Assembly: GCF_900129455.1 (NCBI RefSeq)
Contig: NZ_FQVU01000001.1
Location: 558,001-622,000, forward strand
Length of the DNA stretch: 64,000 bases
Direction of reading: 5' to 3'
From: Jatrophihabitans endophyticus
Lineage (GTDB): Bacteria; Actinomycetota; Actinomycetes; Mycobacteriales; Jatrophihabitantaceae
Part shown: positions 8,928 through 17,111 of the stretch, in pieces
How the letters are laid out: each line of letters begins with the position of its first letter
Numbering within the stretch: the stretch's first letter is position 1
Translations under genes and position numbers: made by a program
The notes under the pieces: model-generated
The model's input: the letters and a program-made list of their open reading frames with translations, nothing else
Told to the model about the DNA's origin: nothing
Databases searched by the model: none

Positions 8928-10064
8928 ATGTCCGACCGCCGCGCGCTGCATCCCCGGGTCGGCCTCGCCCTCCGGCGACGCTCGCACCCGGAGCCCGCAG
9001 ACCACGGCGCTCCGGACCGCCCGCCGGCGACGCCGTCGTCCGCGTCCGGCGTCGTCGACAGCGCCGTCTATTGCGCAGGGCAGCGCGAATGCTCGCCGGG
9101 CACGCTCGGTGACACCTACGAGGCGCTGCGCGAACGCCGTGACGGCATGGCCTGGATCGGGCTCTACCGTCCCGGCGAGGACGAGCTGGGCTCGCTGGCC
9201 CACGAGTTCGGCCTGCACGAGCTCGCCGTCGAGGACGCGGTCACCGCGCACCAGCGACCCAAGCTGGAACGCTACGGCGACACCCTCTTCGTCGTCCTGC
9301 GCGCCGCCCGCTACCTCGACGACGTCGAGGAGGTCGAGTTCGGGGAGCTGCACGTCTTCCTCGGCCGGGACTTCGTCATCACCGTCCGGCACGCCGAGTC
9401 GCCCGACCTCGCCGTCGTGCGGCACCGCCTGGAGGACGACCCGGAGCTGCTGGCCAAGGGGACGGAGGCGGTCCTGTACGCGATCCTGGACGCCGTCGTC
9501 GACGGCTACGTCCCGGTCGTCAAGGGCATCGAGAACGACGTCGACGAGATCGAGACCCAGGTGTTCGACGGCGACCCCGCGGTGTCGCGGCGCATCTACG
9601 AGCTCTCCCGCGAGGTCGTGGACTTCCAGCGCGCCGCCCATCCGCTGACGGCGATGCTGGAGTCGCTGGCCGGCGGTTTCGACAAGTACGACGTGGACGA
9701 GGAGCTGCGTCGCGCCCTGCGCGACGTCGCCGACCACGTCACCCAGGTGAACGAGCGCATCGACTCGCTGCGCGTCCTGCTGCGCGACATCCTGCAGGTG
9801 AACTCGATCCTGGTGGCGCAGAAGCAGAACGAGGAGATGACGGCGCTCAGCCGCACCAGCAACGCGCAGAACGACGAGGTCAAGAAGATCTCGGCGTGGG
9901 CCGCGATCGGCTTCGCGCCGACCACGATCGCCTCGATCTACGGCATGAACTTCAAGCACCTCCCCGAGACGCAGTGGCTGCTCGGCTACCCCTTCGCGCT
10001 GGGGTTGATGGTGCTCGCGGCGGTGGTGCTCTACGTGCTGTTCAAACGCCGCGGCTGGATCTGA
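8928..10064 (+). CDS. corA: CorA-type magnesium/cobalt transporter
   Basis: 378 aa membrane channel for Mg2+/Co2+. A long cytoplasmic N-terminal funnel (about 1-310) ends in the stalk helix, followed by two transmembrane helices around the signature YGMNF (about 344) and a basic C-terminal KRRGW. Start at ATG 8928; the -10-like TATCGT (8915-8920) ends 7 nt before it, so the mRNA is probably leaderless. Length matches the family, with an extended low-complexity first 40 residues. Convergent to the pentapeptide gene. Confidence 0.95.
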   Translation: MSDRRALHPRVGLALRRRSHPEPADHGAPDRPPATPSSASGVVDSAVYCAGQRECSPGTLGDTYEALRERRDGMAWIGLYRPGEDELGSLAHEFGLHELAVEDAVTAHQRPKLERYGDTLFVVLRAARYLDDVEEVEFGELHVFLGRDFVITVRHAESPDLAVVRHRLEDDPELLAKGTEAVLYAILDAVVDGYVPVVKGIENDVDEIETQVFDGDPAVSRRIYELSREVVDFQRAAHPLTAMLESLAGGFDKYDVDEELRRALRDVADHVTQVNERIDSLRVLLRDILQVNSILVAQKQNEEMTALSRTSNAQNDEVKKISAWAAIGFAPTTIASIYGMNFKHLPETQWLLGYPFALGLMVLAAVVLYVLFKRRGWI

Positions 10065-10085
10065 CCCGGCTCGAGCGGCGCTGGA

Positions 10086-10931
10086 TCACGCCGAGCCCGC
10101 CCAGTGCGCCGGCCGGGACAGCGTCCCGGGCACCGCGGTCGCCGCGTCGCCCCGGGTGGCGCTCACCTGGAACTGCGTGAGGAACAGCGTCGTGGACAGC
10201 TCCGCGCCGCGGACGTCGGCATCGCGCAGATCGGCGCCGATGACGTCGGCGCCGCGCAGGTCCGCGTCACGCAGGTCCGCGGCCAGGAGCCGGGCGCCGC
10301 GCAGGTTCGCTCCGCGCAGGTCCGCCCCCGCCAGGTCGGCACCGGCGAGGTCGGCCCGCGGCCGGGCCCGGCGCGCGATCCTGCCGGGCGGCCGGCCGCC
10401 ACGGGCGTCGGCGCGCACCAGCTCGCTCGTCCGCGCGAGCAGGTCGCCGATCCGGTCGCGTTCGGCGGCCACGTCGGTGGCCATCACCGCGTCGGCCGAG
10501 CCGTTGGTCAAGGTCGCGACCCGGTCGTAGGCGTCGGCGAGACCCGCGTGCAGCGGACCGGTCACGTCGCGTTCCAACGCGTCGTGCAGGTACCACAGCA
10601 GCTCGTGCAGCGGTCGCAGCACCTGGAAGGTCGCGAACATGAAGTCTCGGTCGGGATCGGTGCGCCAGTCGTGCCCGGCGAAGGTCACGCGCGTGGCCTT
10701 CTGCCCCGCGCCCTGGCAGTCGAAGACGGTGCACCCGGGGAAGCCGCGTTCGCGCAGCTCGCCGTGGATGCCGCAGCGGAAGTCGTCACGCAGGTGGGTG
10801 CACGGGTCGCCGGGGGCCTTGTCGAAGGCAAAGCCGTTGGGCCGGTCGAAGGCGAGCGCGACGCAGCACAGGCCCGCGCAGTTCGCGCAGTCGGCGCGCA
10901 GCTCGGCCCGGCGTTGCTCGGCACCGGTCAT
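10086..10931 (-). CDS. CxxC-motif / pentapeptide-repeat protein
   Basis: 281 aa with two clear parts. The N-terminus has a cysteine cluster DCANCAGLCC plus further cysteines (CTHL, CGIHG, CTVFDC), resembling YkgJ/Zn- or Fe-S-binding families. The C-terminus (about 195-255) is a run of A(D/N)L-x-x pentapeptide repeats (GADLAGADLRGANLRGARL), forming a right-handed beta-helix. Joining a cysteine-cluster domain to a pentapeptide helix is uncommon in my experience. It starts in a 4-bp overlap with the upstream membrane protein gene, so the two are co-translated. Function unknown. Confidence 0.85.
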   Translation of the reverse strand: MTGAEQRRAELRADCANCAGLCCVALAFDRPNGFAFDKAPGDPCTHLRDDFRCGIHGELRERGFPGCTVFDCQGAGQKATRVTFAGHDWRTDPDRDFMFATFQVLRPLHELLWYLHDALERDVTGPLHAGLADAYDRVATLTNGSADAVMATDVAAERDRIGDLLARTSELVRADARGGRPPGRIARRARPRADLAGADLAGADLRGANLRGARLLAADLRDADLRGADVIGADLRDADVRGAELSTTLFLTQFQVSATRGDAATAVPGTLSRPAHWAGSA

Positions 10932-11521
10932 CCGGCGCTGCCGACCCCGTCCGGCTCGACGGCCACGAGCGGTCGGTCCGCGCCGTAGTAGCGGCGCAAC
11001 ACCGAGAACAGCAGCGGCAGGGCCACCGCCAACGAGACCGACGCGAGGACGAGCCAGAGCCCGGCGAGGTCGGGCCCGACGTCCTCGGCGTCGTCGACGA
11101 ACACCGCGGGCAGGCCGACGCAGGAGACGGCGGCCCGTCCGGTCCGCGGGGCCACGAAGGTGGCGATGCGGGTGAGGGCCTTGGTGGTCGCGGGCTCGAC
11201 CTGCACCGCCAGCTGCCGCCGCGCGCCGCCCGCGGGCGCGAAGGAGCACGACAGCGACTGCGGGTCCGGCAGGAGCTGGGCGGTCCTGCCGACGCCGCCC
11301 GGGATGCCGATCGCGTAGGTGTCGCCCGCGATCACCGAGACCTCGGACGGCGGGGTCGCGCCGGCGGCGAACGAGTGCCGCTCGGTGCCGATCGTGAAGC
11401 GGTAGAGCGCCCACAGCAGCAGCCCCAGCACGAGCAGCGCGACCGCCACCCCGCCCATGCGGTCGGCGGGACGCACAGCCGCCGACGACGGCCGCGGCGC
11501 GTTCGGTGCGGGCGCGGACAC
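10928..11521 (-). CDS. Membrane protein of unknown function (two TM segments)
   Basis: 197 aa from GTG 11521. This start is chosen over GTG 11548 because a -10-like TAGGCT (11529-11534 on the minus strand) lies exactly 7 nt before it. Topology: short N-terminus, helix GGVAVALLVLGLLLWALY, an extracytoplasmic domain of about 110 residues with two cysteines, then helix LAGLWLVLASVSLAVALPLLFSVL and a cytoplasmic tail. I do not recognise the family. The 4-bp ATGA overlap with the downstream CxxC-pentapeptide gene implies a functional pair. Confidence 0.75.
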   Translation of the reverse strand: MSAPAPNAPRPSSAAVRPADRMGGVAVALLVLGLLLWALYRFTIGTERHSFAAGATPPSEVSVIAGDTYAIGIPGGVGRTAQLLPDPQSLSCSFAPAGGARRQLAVQVEPATTKALTRIATFVAPRTGRAAVSCVGLPAVFVDDAEDVGPDLAGLWLVLASVSLAVALPLLFSVLRRYYGADRPLVAVEPDGVGSAG

Positions 11522-11597
11522 GTTCGTCAGCCTAGGTGGTCGGCACACCGCCGGTGGTCGGCGCGATACCCCGGCCGGGCACCGTCGGGCCAGCCTC

Positions 11598-11615
11598 TGT
11601 TATCGGCTGATAACA
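11598..11615. promoter_or_regulatory. Palindromic operator upstream of the TetR-zinc ribbon operon
   Basis: TGTTATC-GGCT-GATAACA has 7-bp perfect arms and lies 30 bp before the TetR start in the space between divergent genes. It is a typical TetR autoregulatory site. AT-rich arms stand out from the GC-rich surroundings. Confidence 0.65.
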
Positions 11616-11645
11616 TCGCGCGGTGAGAGGACGGGCACGCCCACC

Positions 11646-12218
11646 GTGATCGGCCAGCGTCGGCCCGCGCGCATCGACGAGCTCCTCGACGCGTCGATGG
11701 AGGCGTTCGCCGCTCGTGGCTACTTCGGAACCACCACGGCCCAGGTCGCTCGCCGGATGGGGGTGTCGCAGCCGTACGTCATCCAGACCTTCGGCTCGAA
11801 GCGGGAGCTGTTCCTGCAGACGCACCGGCACGCAGGCGCCCTGATCGTGGCGGCGTTCCGTGCGGTCTCGGGCGGCGAGTTCTCCCCGTCACGACTCGGC
11901 GCCGCGTACCTCGAGCTGGTTCTCACCAGGCGGGCGGCGGTGCTGGTCCACGCGCACGCGTTCTCCGCCGCGTCGGCCGAGCCCCTGATCGGTCACGAGG
12001 CTCGACGCCTCTTCGACGAGGTGTACGGGGCCGTGACGGCCGCCGGCGCGTCGGTCGCCGAAGCGGCGGCGTTCCTGAGCCGAGGCATGTTGATCAACAA
12101 CCTCCTGCTCATGGACGCGTCGCAGCACCTCGACGAGCACGACGCCAGACCACTCGTCGAGCTGATCCTCCACCTCAGGTCCGAGCACATACCCGTATAT
12201 CCGCCGAATCAGGAATGA
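11646..12218 (+). CDS. TetR/AcrR family transcriptional regulator
   Basis: 190 aa from GTG 11646. The N-terminal helix-turn-helix is clear: IDELLDASMEAFAARGYFGTTTAQVARRMGVSQPYVIQTFGSKRELF (given here as its family pattern, about residues 9-55). The C-terminal ligand domain is alanine-rich and unassigned. A perfect-arm palindrome lies just upstream. The next gene starts one base after the stop, with its ribosome site inside this gene, so this is the first gene of a three-gene operon (TetR, zinc-ribbon protein, lipoprotein). Confidence 0.9.
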   Translation: MIGQRRPARIDELLDASMEAFAARGYFGTTTAQVARRMGVSQPYVIQTFGSKRELFLQTHRHAGALIVAAFRAVSGGEFSPSRLGAAYLELVLTRRAAVLVHAHAFSAASAEPLIGHEARRLFDEVYGAVTAAGASVAEAAAFLSRGMLINNLLLMDASQHLDEHDARPLVELILHLRSEHIPVYPPNQE

Positions 12219-12219
12219 C

Positions 12220-12861
12220 ATGACCGACCTCGTACCGTTCACCGACAACTACACCGACCTGTCGAACCAGGACGGGTTCCAGTTCGAGTTCCGCTGCGAA
12301 CGATGCGGGAACGGGTTCCGTTCCGCGTTCCGCCGTGACCCGCGCTCGCTCGGGCAGAAGCTCGCCCGCGGTGTCACCGGCCTGCTCGGCGGCCCGCTCG
12401 CCGAGGTGGGGTACGCGGCCGACCGGCTCCTCGACCGCGGCACGAACTCCGCCGCGAAGGACGACGCGCTCCGGGCCGCGACCGCCGAGATCGCCCCGAA
12501 CTTCCACCAGTGTCGCGGGTGCGGCGACTGGGTGTGCGGTGACGGCTGTTGGAACGAGGACATCGGTCAGTGCGCGCGCTGCTCGCCCATCGCCGTCGAG
12601 GAGCTCGCACAACTGCAGGCGGAGGCCCGACGTCGGCAGCTGCAGGAGCGGCTCGAGTCCGTCGACCTCGTGGGGAACACCCCGTTGTCGCGGCAGGCGC
12701 AGCCACGGTGCCCTGCCTGCGGCGCGCAGGCCGGCGGCGGCAAGTTCTGCGCCGAGTGCGGCTCGTCCCTCGTCACGAGACGCTCGTGCACCGGCTGCGG
12801 CACGGAGACGCAGAGCACGGGTCGCTTCTGCCCCGAGTGCGGACAGCAGTTCCCGTCGTGA
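12220..12861 (+). CDS. Multi zinc-ribbon protein
   Basis: 213 aa with at least four metal-binding knuckles: RCERCGNGF near residue 26, HQCRGCGDWVCGDGCW (about 96-110) with CARC after it, then two tandem C-terminal ribbons of the form CPxCG-x(6-8)-FCxECG (about 160-180 and 185-208). The centre (about 115-150) is a probable helical/coiled segment rich in Gln, Glu and Arg. No signal peptide. Such ribbons often mediate protein contacts. The gene is translationally coupled to the TetR gene before it and overlaps the lipoprotein start by 4 bp. Function unknown. Confidence 0.8.
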   Translation: MTDLVPFTDNYTDLSNQDGFQFEFRCERCGNGFRSAFRRDPRSLGQKLARGVTGLLGGPLAEVGYAADRLLDRGTNSAAKDDALRAATAEIAPNFHQCRGCGDWVCGDGCWNEDIGQCARCSPIAVEELAQLQAEARRRQLQERLESVDLVGNTPLSRQAQPRCPACGAQAGGGKFCAECGSSLVTRRSCTGCGTETQSTGRFCPECGQQFPS

Positions 12862-13565
12862 CGCGGCCCGTGTCCCGAGTGCCGCGTAGTGCCGGCCCGA
12901 CCGGCGTGAGACGACGCCGCGACGGGTCACGAGCGGTGTCGCTGGCTGCGACGTGCTGTCTCGTCGTCGCACTCCCGGCGTGTTCGACAGGTCGCGACGG
13001 TGACGGCGACGGACACCGCAGCGCGTCGGCGTCGGCGTCCGTGGCGGCGTCGGCGACCACCTCGACCGGCGGCGCTCGGCCACCCCGGTCGACGCAGGGG
13101 ACGCAGAGCACGCGCGGGACGCAGGGAGCGCTCGACACATACTGCGCCGCGAACGACGCGGTCACGAAGGCGCTGCGAGGCACCGTCGCCGACGACATCG
13201 AGGCCCGCCGCCGGCAGGCGGACGCGGCGCGGGCACTCCTCCCGCTCGCCGGTGTCAGCACGGCCGTCGCGACCGGCGCCCGGAAGTTCGTCCGCGCCGC
13301 CGACGAGACCGTCGCCATCCTTCGGCAGTTCCCACGGGGGGCGAAGGTCGCCGACATCGGGCTCGATCCCCGCATCAGGCGATCGAAGGCGGTCACGAGC
13401 GTCGGCACCGATTCCGACTATCGCGCCTTCCTCGCCTGGACGATCCAGCGGTGCGGGCTGTCCAACCCGACCGAGCGGGTGCATTCCTGGACCACGCTCG
13501 TCACGGCCGTCGGCGGGCCGGCGGACGAGCGCCGGCCGACGGCAAGGAGGTCGGCCGGCTCCTAG
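12858..13565 (+). CDS. Putative lipoprotein of unknown function
   Basis: 235 aa from GTG 12858, overlapping the previous stop (GTGA). The N-terminus has an Arg-rich region (RRRRDGSR), a hydrophobic stretch and a lipobox VVALPAC at about residue 40, then a Ser/Thr/Ala-rich linker and a helical domain with two cysteines (TYCAANDAV and IQRCGL), which may form a disulfide. No known family recognised. Its stop codon shares the palindromic CTAG with the stop of the convergent HAD gene. Confidence 0.65.
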   Translation: MTRPVSRVPRSAGPTGVRRRRDGSRAVSLAATCCLVVALPACSTGRDGDGDGHRSASASASVAASATTSTGGARPPRSTQGTQSTRGTQGALDTYCAANDAVTKALRGTVADDIEARRRQADAARALLPLAGVSTAVATGARKFVRAADETVAILRQFPRGAKVADIGLDPRIRRSKAVTSVGTDSDYRAFLAWTIQRCGLSNPTERVHSWTTLVTAVGGPADERRPTARRSAGS

Positions 13566-14254
13566 GCGGTGGGTGCGGCGCCCGCGGTGAGTCCCAGGGC
13601 CGCGGCGAGCTCGGCGGGCGTCGCGCAGCTGCCGGCCGGACCGGCGGCCGCGAGCTCGGCCGCCGGCGCGTAACCCCACCCGACGGCCAGGCACTCGATG
13701 CCGTGCTCGCGGGCGCCGACGACGTCGTGCAGCCGGTCGCCGACCATCACGACCGTCGCCGGGTCGGGGCGCCCGAGCCGGGTCAGGACCTTGTCGATCA
13801 CGAGCGCCTTGGTGGGCAACGAGCCGTCCAGCTCGTCGCCGCCGACGGTCTCGAAGTAGCGGGCGAGGCCCAGGTGCTCGACGATGGGCACGGCGTAGGG
13901 CTCGGGCTTGCTGGTGGCGACGGCGAGTCGCAGACCCTTCGCGTGGGCCGCCGCGACGACCTCGGCGACGCCGGCGAAGACCTCGGTGTCGTACATGCCA
14001 CCGTTGCCGTAGTGCAGCCGGTACGACGCGATCACCGCCGGCAGTTTCTCGGCCCCGCCGATCAGCGGCGGCAGCGACTCGTAGAACGGCGGCCCGAGCA
14101 GGGCACGCTCGGTCGCGGCGTCCAACGGCGGCACGTCGTTCTCCCGGAAGGCCGCCCGCAGGGCGCCGAGGATGCCCGGGGCGCTGTCGGACAGCGTTCC
14201 GTCGAGGTCGAACAGGACGACCGTGGGCGCGGTGCCCGTCCTGCGCACCGTCAC
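13562..14254 (-). CDS. HAD-superfamily phosphatase (phosphoglycolate phosphatase-like)
   Basis: 230 aa from GTG 14254. Motif I is FDLDGTLSDS (about 17-26), motif II the Thr in LAVATSKP, motif III Lys plus VVMVGDRLHDVVGA. The helical cap between motifs I and II (about 35-100) matches the Gph/PMGP subgroup (cap type C1). Expected to hydrolyse a small phosphate ester in the cytoplasm; substrate unknown. Starts in a 4-bp overlap with the enoyl-CoA hydratase gene upstream. An alternative GTG lies at 14248. Confidence 0.9.
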   Translation of the reverse strand: MTVRRTGTAPTVVLFDLDGTLSDSAPGILGALRAAFRENDVPPLDAATERALLGPPFYESLPPLIGGAEKLPAVIASYRLHYGNGGMYDTEVFAGVAEVVAAAHAKGLRLAVATSKPEPYAVPIVEHLGLARYFETVGGDELDGSLPTKALVIDKVLTRLGRPDPATVVMVGDRLHDVVGAREHGIECLAVGWGYAPAAELAAAGPAGSCATPAELAAALGLTAGAAPTA

Positions 14255-15039
14255 GCGAACGTGGCCTTGCCCGGGCCGTGCTCGAGGAACGAGCGCATGC
14301 CGGTGGCGCGGTCCTCGGTGGCGAACAGCGACGCGAAGAGATGGGCCTCGAGCCGCAGTCCGGTGGCGAGGTCGCCGTCCAGTCCACCGTCGATCGCCTG
14401 CTTCGCCGCCGCGAGCGCGAGGGCGGGTCCCTTCGCGAACTTGGCCGCCATGGCCAGCGCCGTCGGGTACACCTGCTCGCGCGGGACGACGGCGTCGACC
14501 AGCCCGATCTCCAACGCCTCCTCGGCACCGACGAAGCGGCCCGTGTAGACGAGGTCCTTGGCCCGGGCCGGGCCGATCAGCCGGGGCAGCCGCTGCGTCC
14601 CGCCGGCGCCCGGGATGATGCCGAGCAGGATCTCCGGCTGCCCCCAGCGGGCGTCGTCGGCGCTCACCCGGAAGTCGGCGGTCAGCGCGAGCTCGCACCC
14701 GCCGCCGAGCGCGTACCCGGTGACGGCGGCGATCACCGGCTTCGGGATGCGCGCGAGCGCGTCGAGCGAGGAGGTCAGCCGCTGCGCGTCGCGGGTCATG
14801 TACGCGTGGTCCTGACCGGCGAACTCCTTGACGTCGGCGCCGGCCGCGAACACCTTCTCGCCGCCGAACAGCACGACGGCGCGCACGGCGGGGTCGTCGC
14901 TCACCTGCCGCGCGGCGTCGCGCAGCTGCTCCTGCACGGTGGTGTCGATCGCGTTCATGGGCGGCCGGTCGAGCCGGATCGTCGCCACGCCCGCCGCGTC
15001 GCCCTCGCCCAGCTCGACACGCACCAGCTCGTCGCTCAT
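14251..15039 (-). CDS. Enoyl-CoA hydratase/isomerase family protein
   Basis: Crotonase-fold enzyme, 262 aa. Oxyanion-hole segments FAAGADVKEF (about 64-73) and GYALGGGCELAL are present, and both catalytic glutamates expected of a hydratase are seen: one in GGGCELAL and one in GQPEILLGIIPGAGGTQRL. This supports hydration of trans-2-enoyl-CoA in beta-oxidation. It is transcribed with the HAD phosphatase. Electrons from the preceding dehydrogenation step would pass through EtfAB. Confidence 0.94.
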   Translation of the reverse strand: MSDELVRVELGEGDAAGVATIRLDRPPMNAIDTTVQEQLRDAARQVSDDPAVRAVVLFGGEKVFAAGADVKEFAGQDHAYMTRDAQRLTSSLDALARIPKPVIAAVTGYALGGGCELALTADFRVSADDARWGQPEILLGIIPGAGGTQRLPRLIGPARAKDLVYTGRFVGAEEALEIGLVDAVVPREQVYPTALAMAAKFAKGPALALAAAKQAIDGGLDGDLATGLRLEAHLFASLFATEDRATGMRSFLEHGPGKATFA

Positions 15040-15097
15040 CGGTCCCGCTCCCTCGACTCCGCCGTCCCCGTCAGCGGCAGCCTACGGTGGCGACCTC

Positions 15098-15895
15098 TCA
15101 GCGGGCCCGGGCGTACCACCGTCCCCCGCGGCGTTCGACCTCGAGGGCGAGGCCGAACGTCTCGGACAGCGCCTCGGCGGTGAGCACGTCACGGGCGGCA
15201 CCGGCGGCGACGACGCGCCCGTCGCGCAGCAGCAGGACGTTGGTGATGCCGGCGGGCAGCTCCTCGACGTGGTGGGTGACCAGCACCGACGCCGGGGCGT
15301 CGGCGTCGGCGGCGAGCGCCGTCAGCCGGCGCAGCAGGTCCTCGCGGCCGCCGAGGTCCATGCCGGCGGCGGGCTCGTCGAGCAGCAGCAGCTCCGGGTC
15401 GGTCATCAGCGCGCGGGCGATCTGCACGCGCGCCTTCTCCCCCTGGCTGAGCGTGCCGTAGCGGCGCTCGCCGAAGTCGCCGACGCCGAAGCGGTGCAGC
15501 AGCCCGGTGGCCCGTGCGATGTCGAGCTCGCCGTACGCCTCGCGCCACCGGCCGATGACGGCGTAGCCCGCGCTCACCACGACGTCCACGACCCGCTCGC
15601 CGCCGGGGATCCGGTCGGCGAGCGCGGCGCTCGCGAAGCCGATGCGCGGTCGCAGCTCGAACACGTCCACGCTGCCCAGCCGCTCACCGAAGACGTGCGC
15701 CTGCCCCGAGGTGGGGTGCAGGGACGCGGCCGCGATCTGCAGCAGGGTCGTCTTGCCCGCGCCGTTGGCCCCGAGGACCGCCCAGCGCTCGTCCTCCTCG
15801 ACGGTCCAGTCGATGGAGTCGAGCAGCAGCTTGTCGCCGCGGCGCACGGACACGCCGTCGAGCCGTAGCACCGCGTCGTCGTCGATCCCGGCCAT
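15098..15895 (-). CDS. ABC transporter ATP-binding protein
   Basis: 265 aa from ATG 15895. Walker A GANGAGKTT, signature LSQGEKARVQIARAL, Walker B LLLLDEPAAGMD and the H-loop THHVEEL are all present. There is no adjacent permease, and the sequence resembles the YlmA/ModF-like single-domain ATPases that act without a dedicated transporter or with one encoded elsewhere. Role therefore open: export, or a non-transport ATPase. The 58-bp spacing to the enoyl-CoA hydratase on the same strand allows co-transcription. Confidence 0.88.
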   Translation of the reverse strand: MAGIDDDAVLRLDGVSVRRGDKLLLDSIDWTVEEDERWAVLGANGAGKTTLLQIAAASLHPTSGQAHVFGERLGSVDVFELRPRIGFASAALADRIPGGERVVDVVVSAGYAVIGRWREAYGELDIARATGLLHRFGVGDFGERRYGTLSQGEKARVQIARALMTDPELLLLDEPAAGMDLGGREDLLRRLTALAADADAPASVLVTHHVEELPAGITNVLLLRDGRVVAAGAARDVLTAEALSETFGLALEVERRGGRWYARAR

Positions 15896-15936
15896 GGCCC
15901 CATCCAAGCGCACGCGCCGACGGGACGGGCGGAGGC

Positions 15937-17055
15937 TCAGTCCGCGGGGCCGGTCGTCAGCGTGACTACGGCCGACCGGGCTCGGCCACGGACGTCGTTC
16001 CAGCTCACCCGCACGCTCGTGCCCGGGTCGCGGCGCGTGAGGAGCGCGCGCAGCGTGTCCGCCGAGGTCACCCGGGTGCCGTCGACGGCGGTGACGATCG
16101 AGCCGGTCGTGATGCCCGCGGCGGCGGCCGGGCCGCCCTCGAGCAGCCCGGCGACCGCGGCGCCGCGGCCGTTCGCGTTCTTCGTGCTGACCCCGAGGAA
16201 GCCCGGGTAGCCGAGGTGGATGCTCGCCGTCTCGACGCCGGACTCGATCCGCCGGACGACGCCCCTGGCGTCCTCGATCGGGATCGCGTACGCCGTGGGG
16301 CTCGCGTCGCGCGACGCGGAGGCCGCGGTGTCCATGCCGACGATCCGGCCGGCCTCGTCGTAGAGCGGACCGCCGGAGTCGCCCGACACGATGCGCGCGT
16401 TCACCTCGATCAACCCGGTGAGACGCTCGGTGTCCTGCCCGTTCTCGTCCGCCGCGGTGATCGAGCGGTCGAGCGCGGCGACACGCCCCTCGGCCGCGGT
16501 CAACCGCCCGGTGCCGCCGGCGTTCCCGACACCGGTGACGGTGTCGCCCACCCGTACGCCGCGGGCGTCGTCGGCGAGCGTCGCCCGGCGCAACCCGTGT
16601 GCTCCGCGCAGCCGGAGCACGGCGACGTCCGCGCCGGGCGCGGTGCCGACGACGGTGGCCCGGTAGGACCGCCCCGTCGTCTCGTCGGTGACGAGGACGG
16701 CGGTGGCGCCCCGGACCACGTGGTTGTTGGTGAGCACCTCGCCGTCGGCCGACAGGATCATGCCGGTGCCCGCGCTGCGCGCGTTCTGGTACTTCAGCGT
16801 CGAGACGATGGTGACGATGCCGACCTGCTGGCGGGCCGACGCCGCGCCCGGACGGGGCACGGCGACGTTGCCCGGCAGACTGCCCGTGACCGAGCCGACG
16901 CCGTCGACCACCCCGGGGCCGACGCCGTCGGCCACGCCGAGGACCCCGACCGTCGCGGCGGCGGCGAGCAGCGCCGCGGAGACGGCCAGCAGGCCGACGA
17001 CCGGGTGACGACCCACGGCGGCGGGCCGGTAGGGGTCGGTGTCGGTCACGTTCAC
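15937..17055 (-). CDS. Membrane-anchored trypsin-like serine protease with PDZ domain (HtrA-like)
   Basis: 372 aa. One N-terminal transmembrane helix (GLLAVSAALLAAAATVGVLG, about 21-40) anchors the protein, with the protease outside. Catalytic triad: His in LTNNHVV, Asp in GADVAVLRL, Ser in VSGDSGGPL. A C-terminal PDZ domain (about 285-370) contains LLEGGPAAAAGITTGSIVTAVDG. This is the HtrA/DegP architecture used in extracytoplasmic protein quality control or signalling. GTG 17055 is taken as start; its ribosome site is weak. Divergent from glgX with only 56 bp between. Confidence 0.92.
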   Translation of the reverse strand: MNVTDTDPYRPAAVGRHPVVGLLAVSAALLAAAATVGVLGVADGVGPGVVDGVGSVTGSLPGNVAVPRPGAASARQQVGIVTIVSTLKYQNARSAGTGMILSADGEVLTNNHVVRGATAVLVTDETTGRSYRATVVGTAPGADVAVLRLRGAHGLRRATLADDARGVRVGDTVTGVGNAGGTGRLTAAEGRVAALDRSITAADENGQDTERLTGLIEVNARIVSGDSGGPLYDEAGRIVGMDTAASASRDASPTAYAIPIEDARGVVRRIESGVETASIHLGYPGFLGVSTKNANGRGAAVAGLLEGGPAAAAGITTGSIVTAVDGTRVTSADTLRALLTRRDPGTSVRVSWNDVRGRARSAVVTLTTGPAD

Positions 17056-17111
17056 CAGACAACCATCCCCGAGCCGCGCGGCGCACTCCCGGAACGCGCC
17101 GAAGAGGGACG

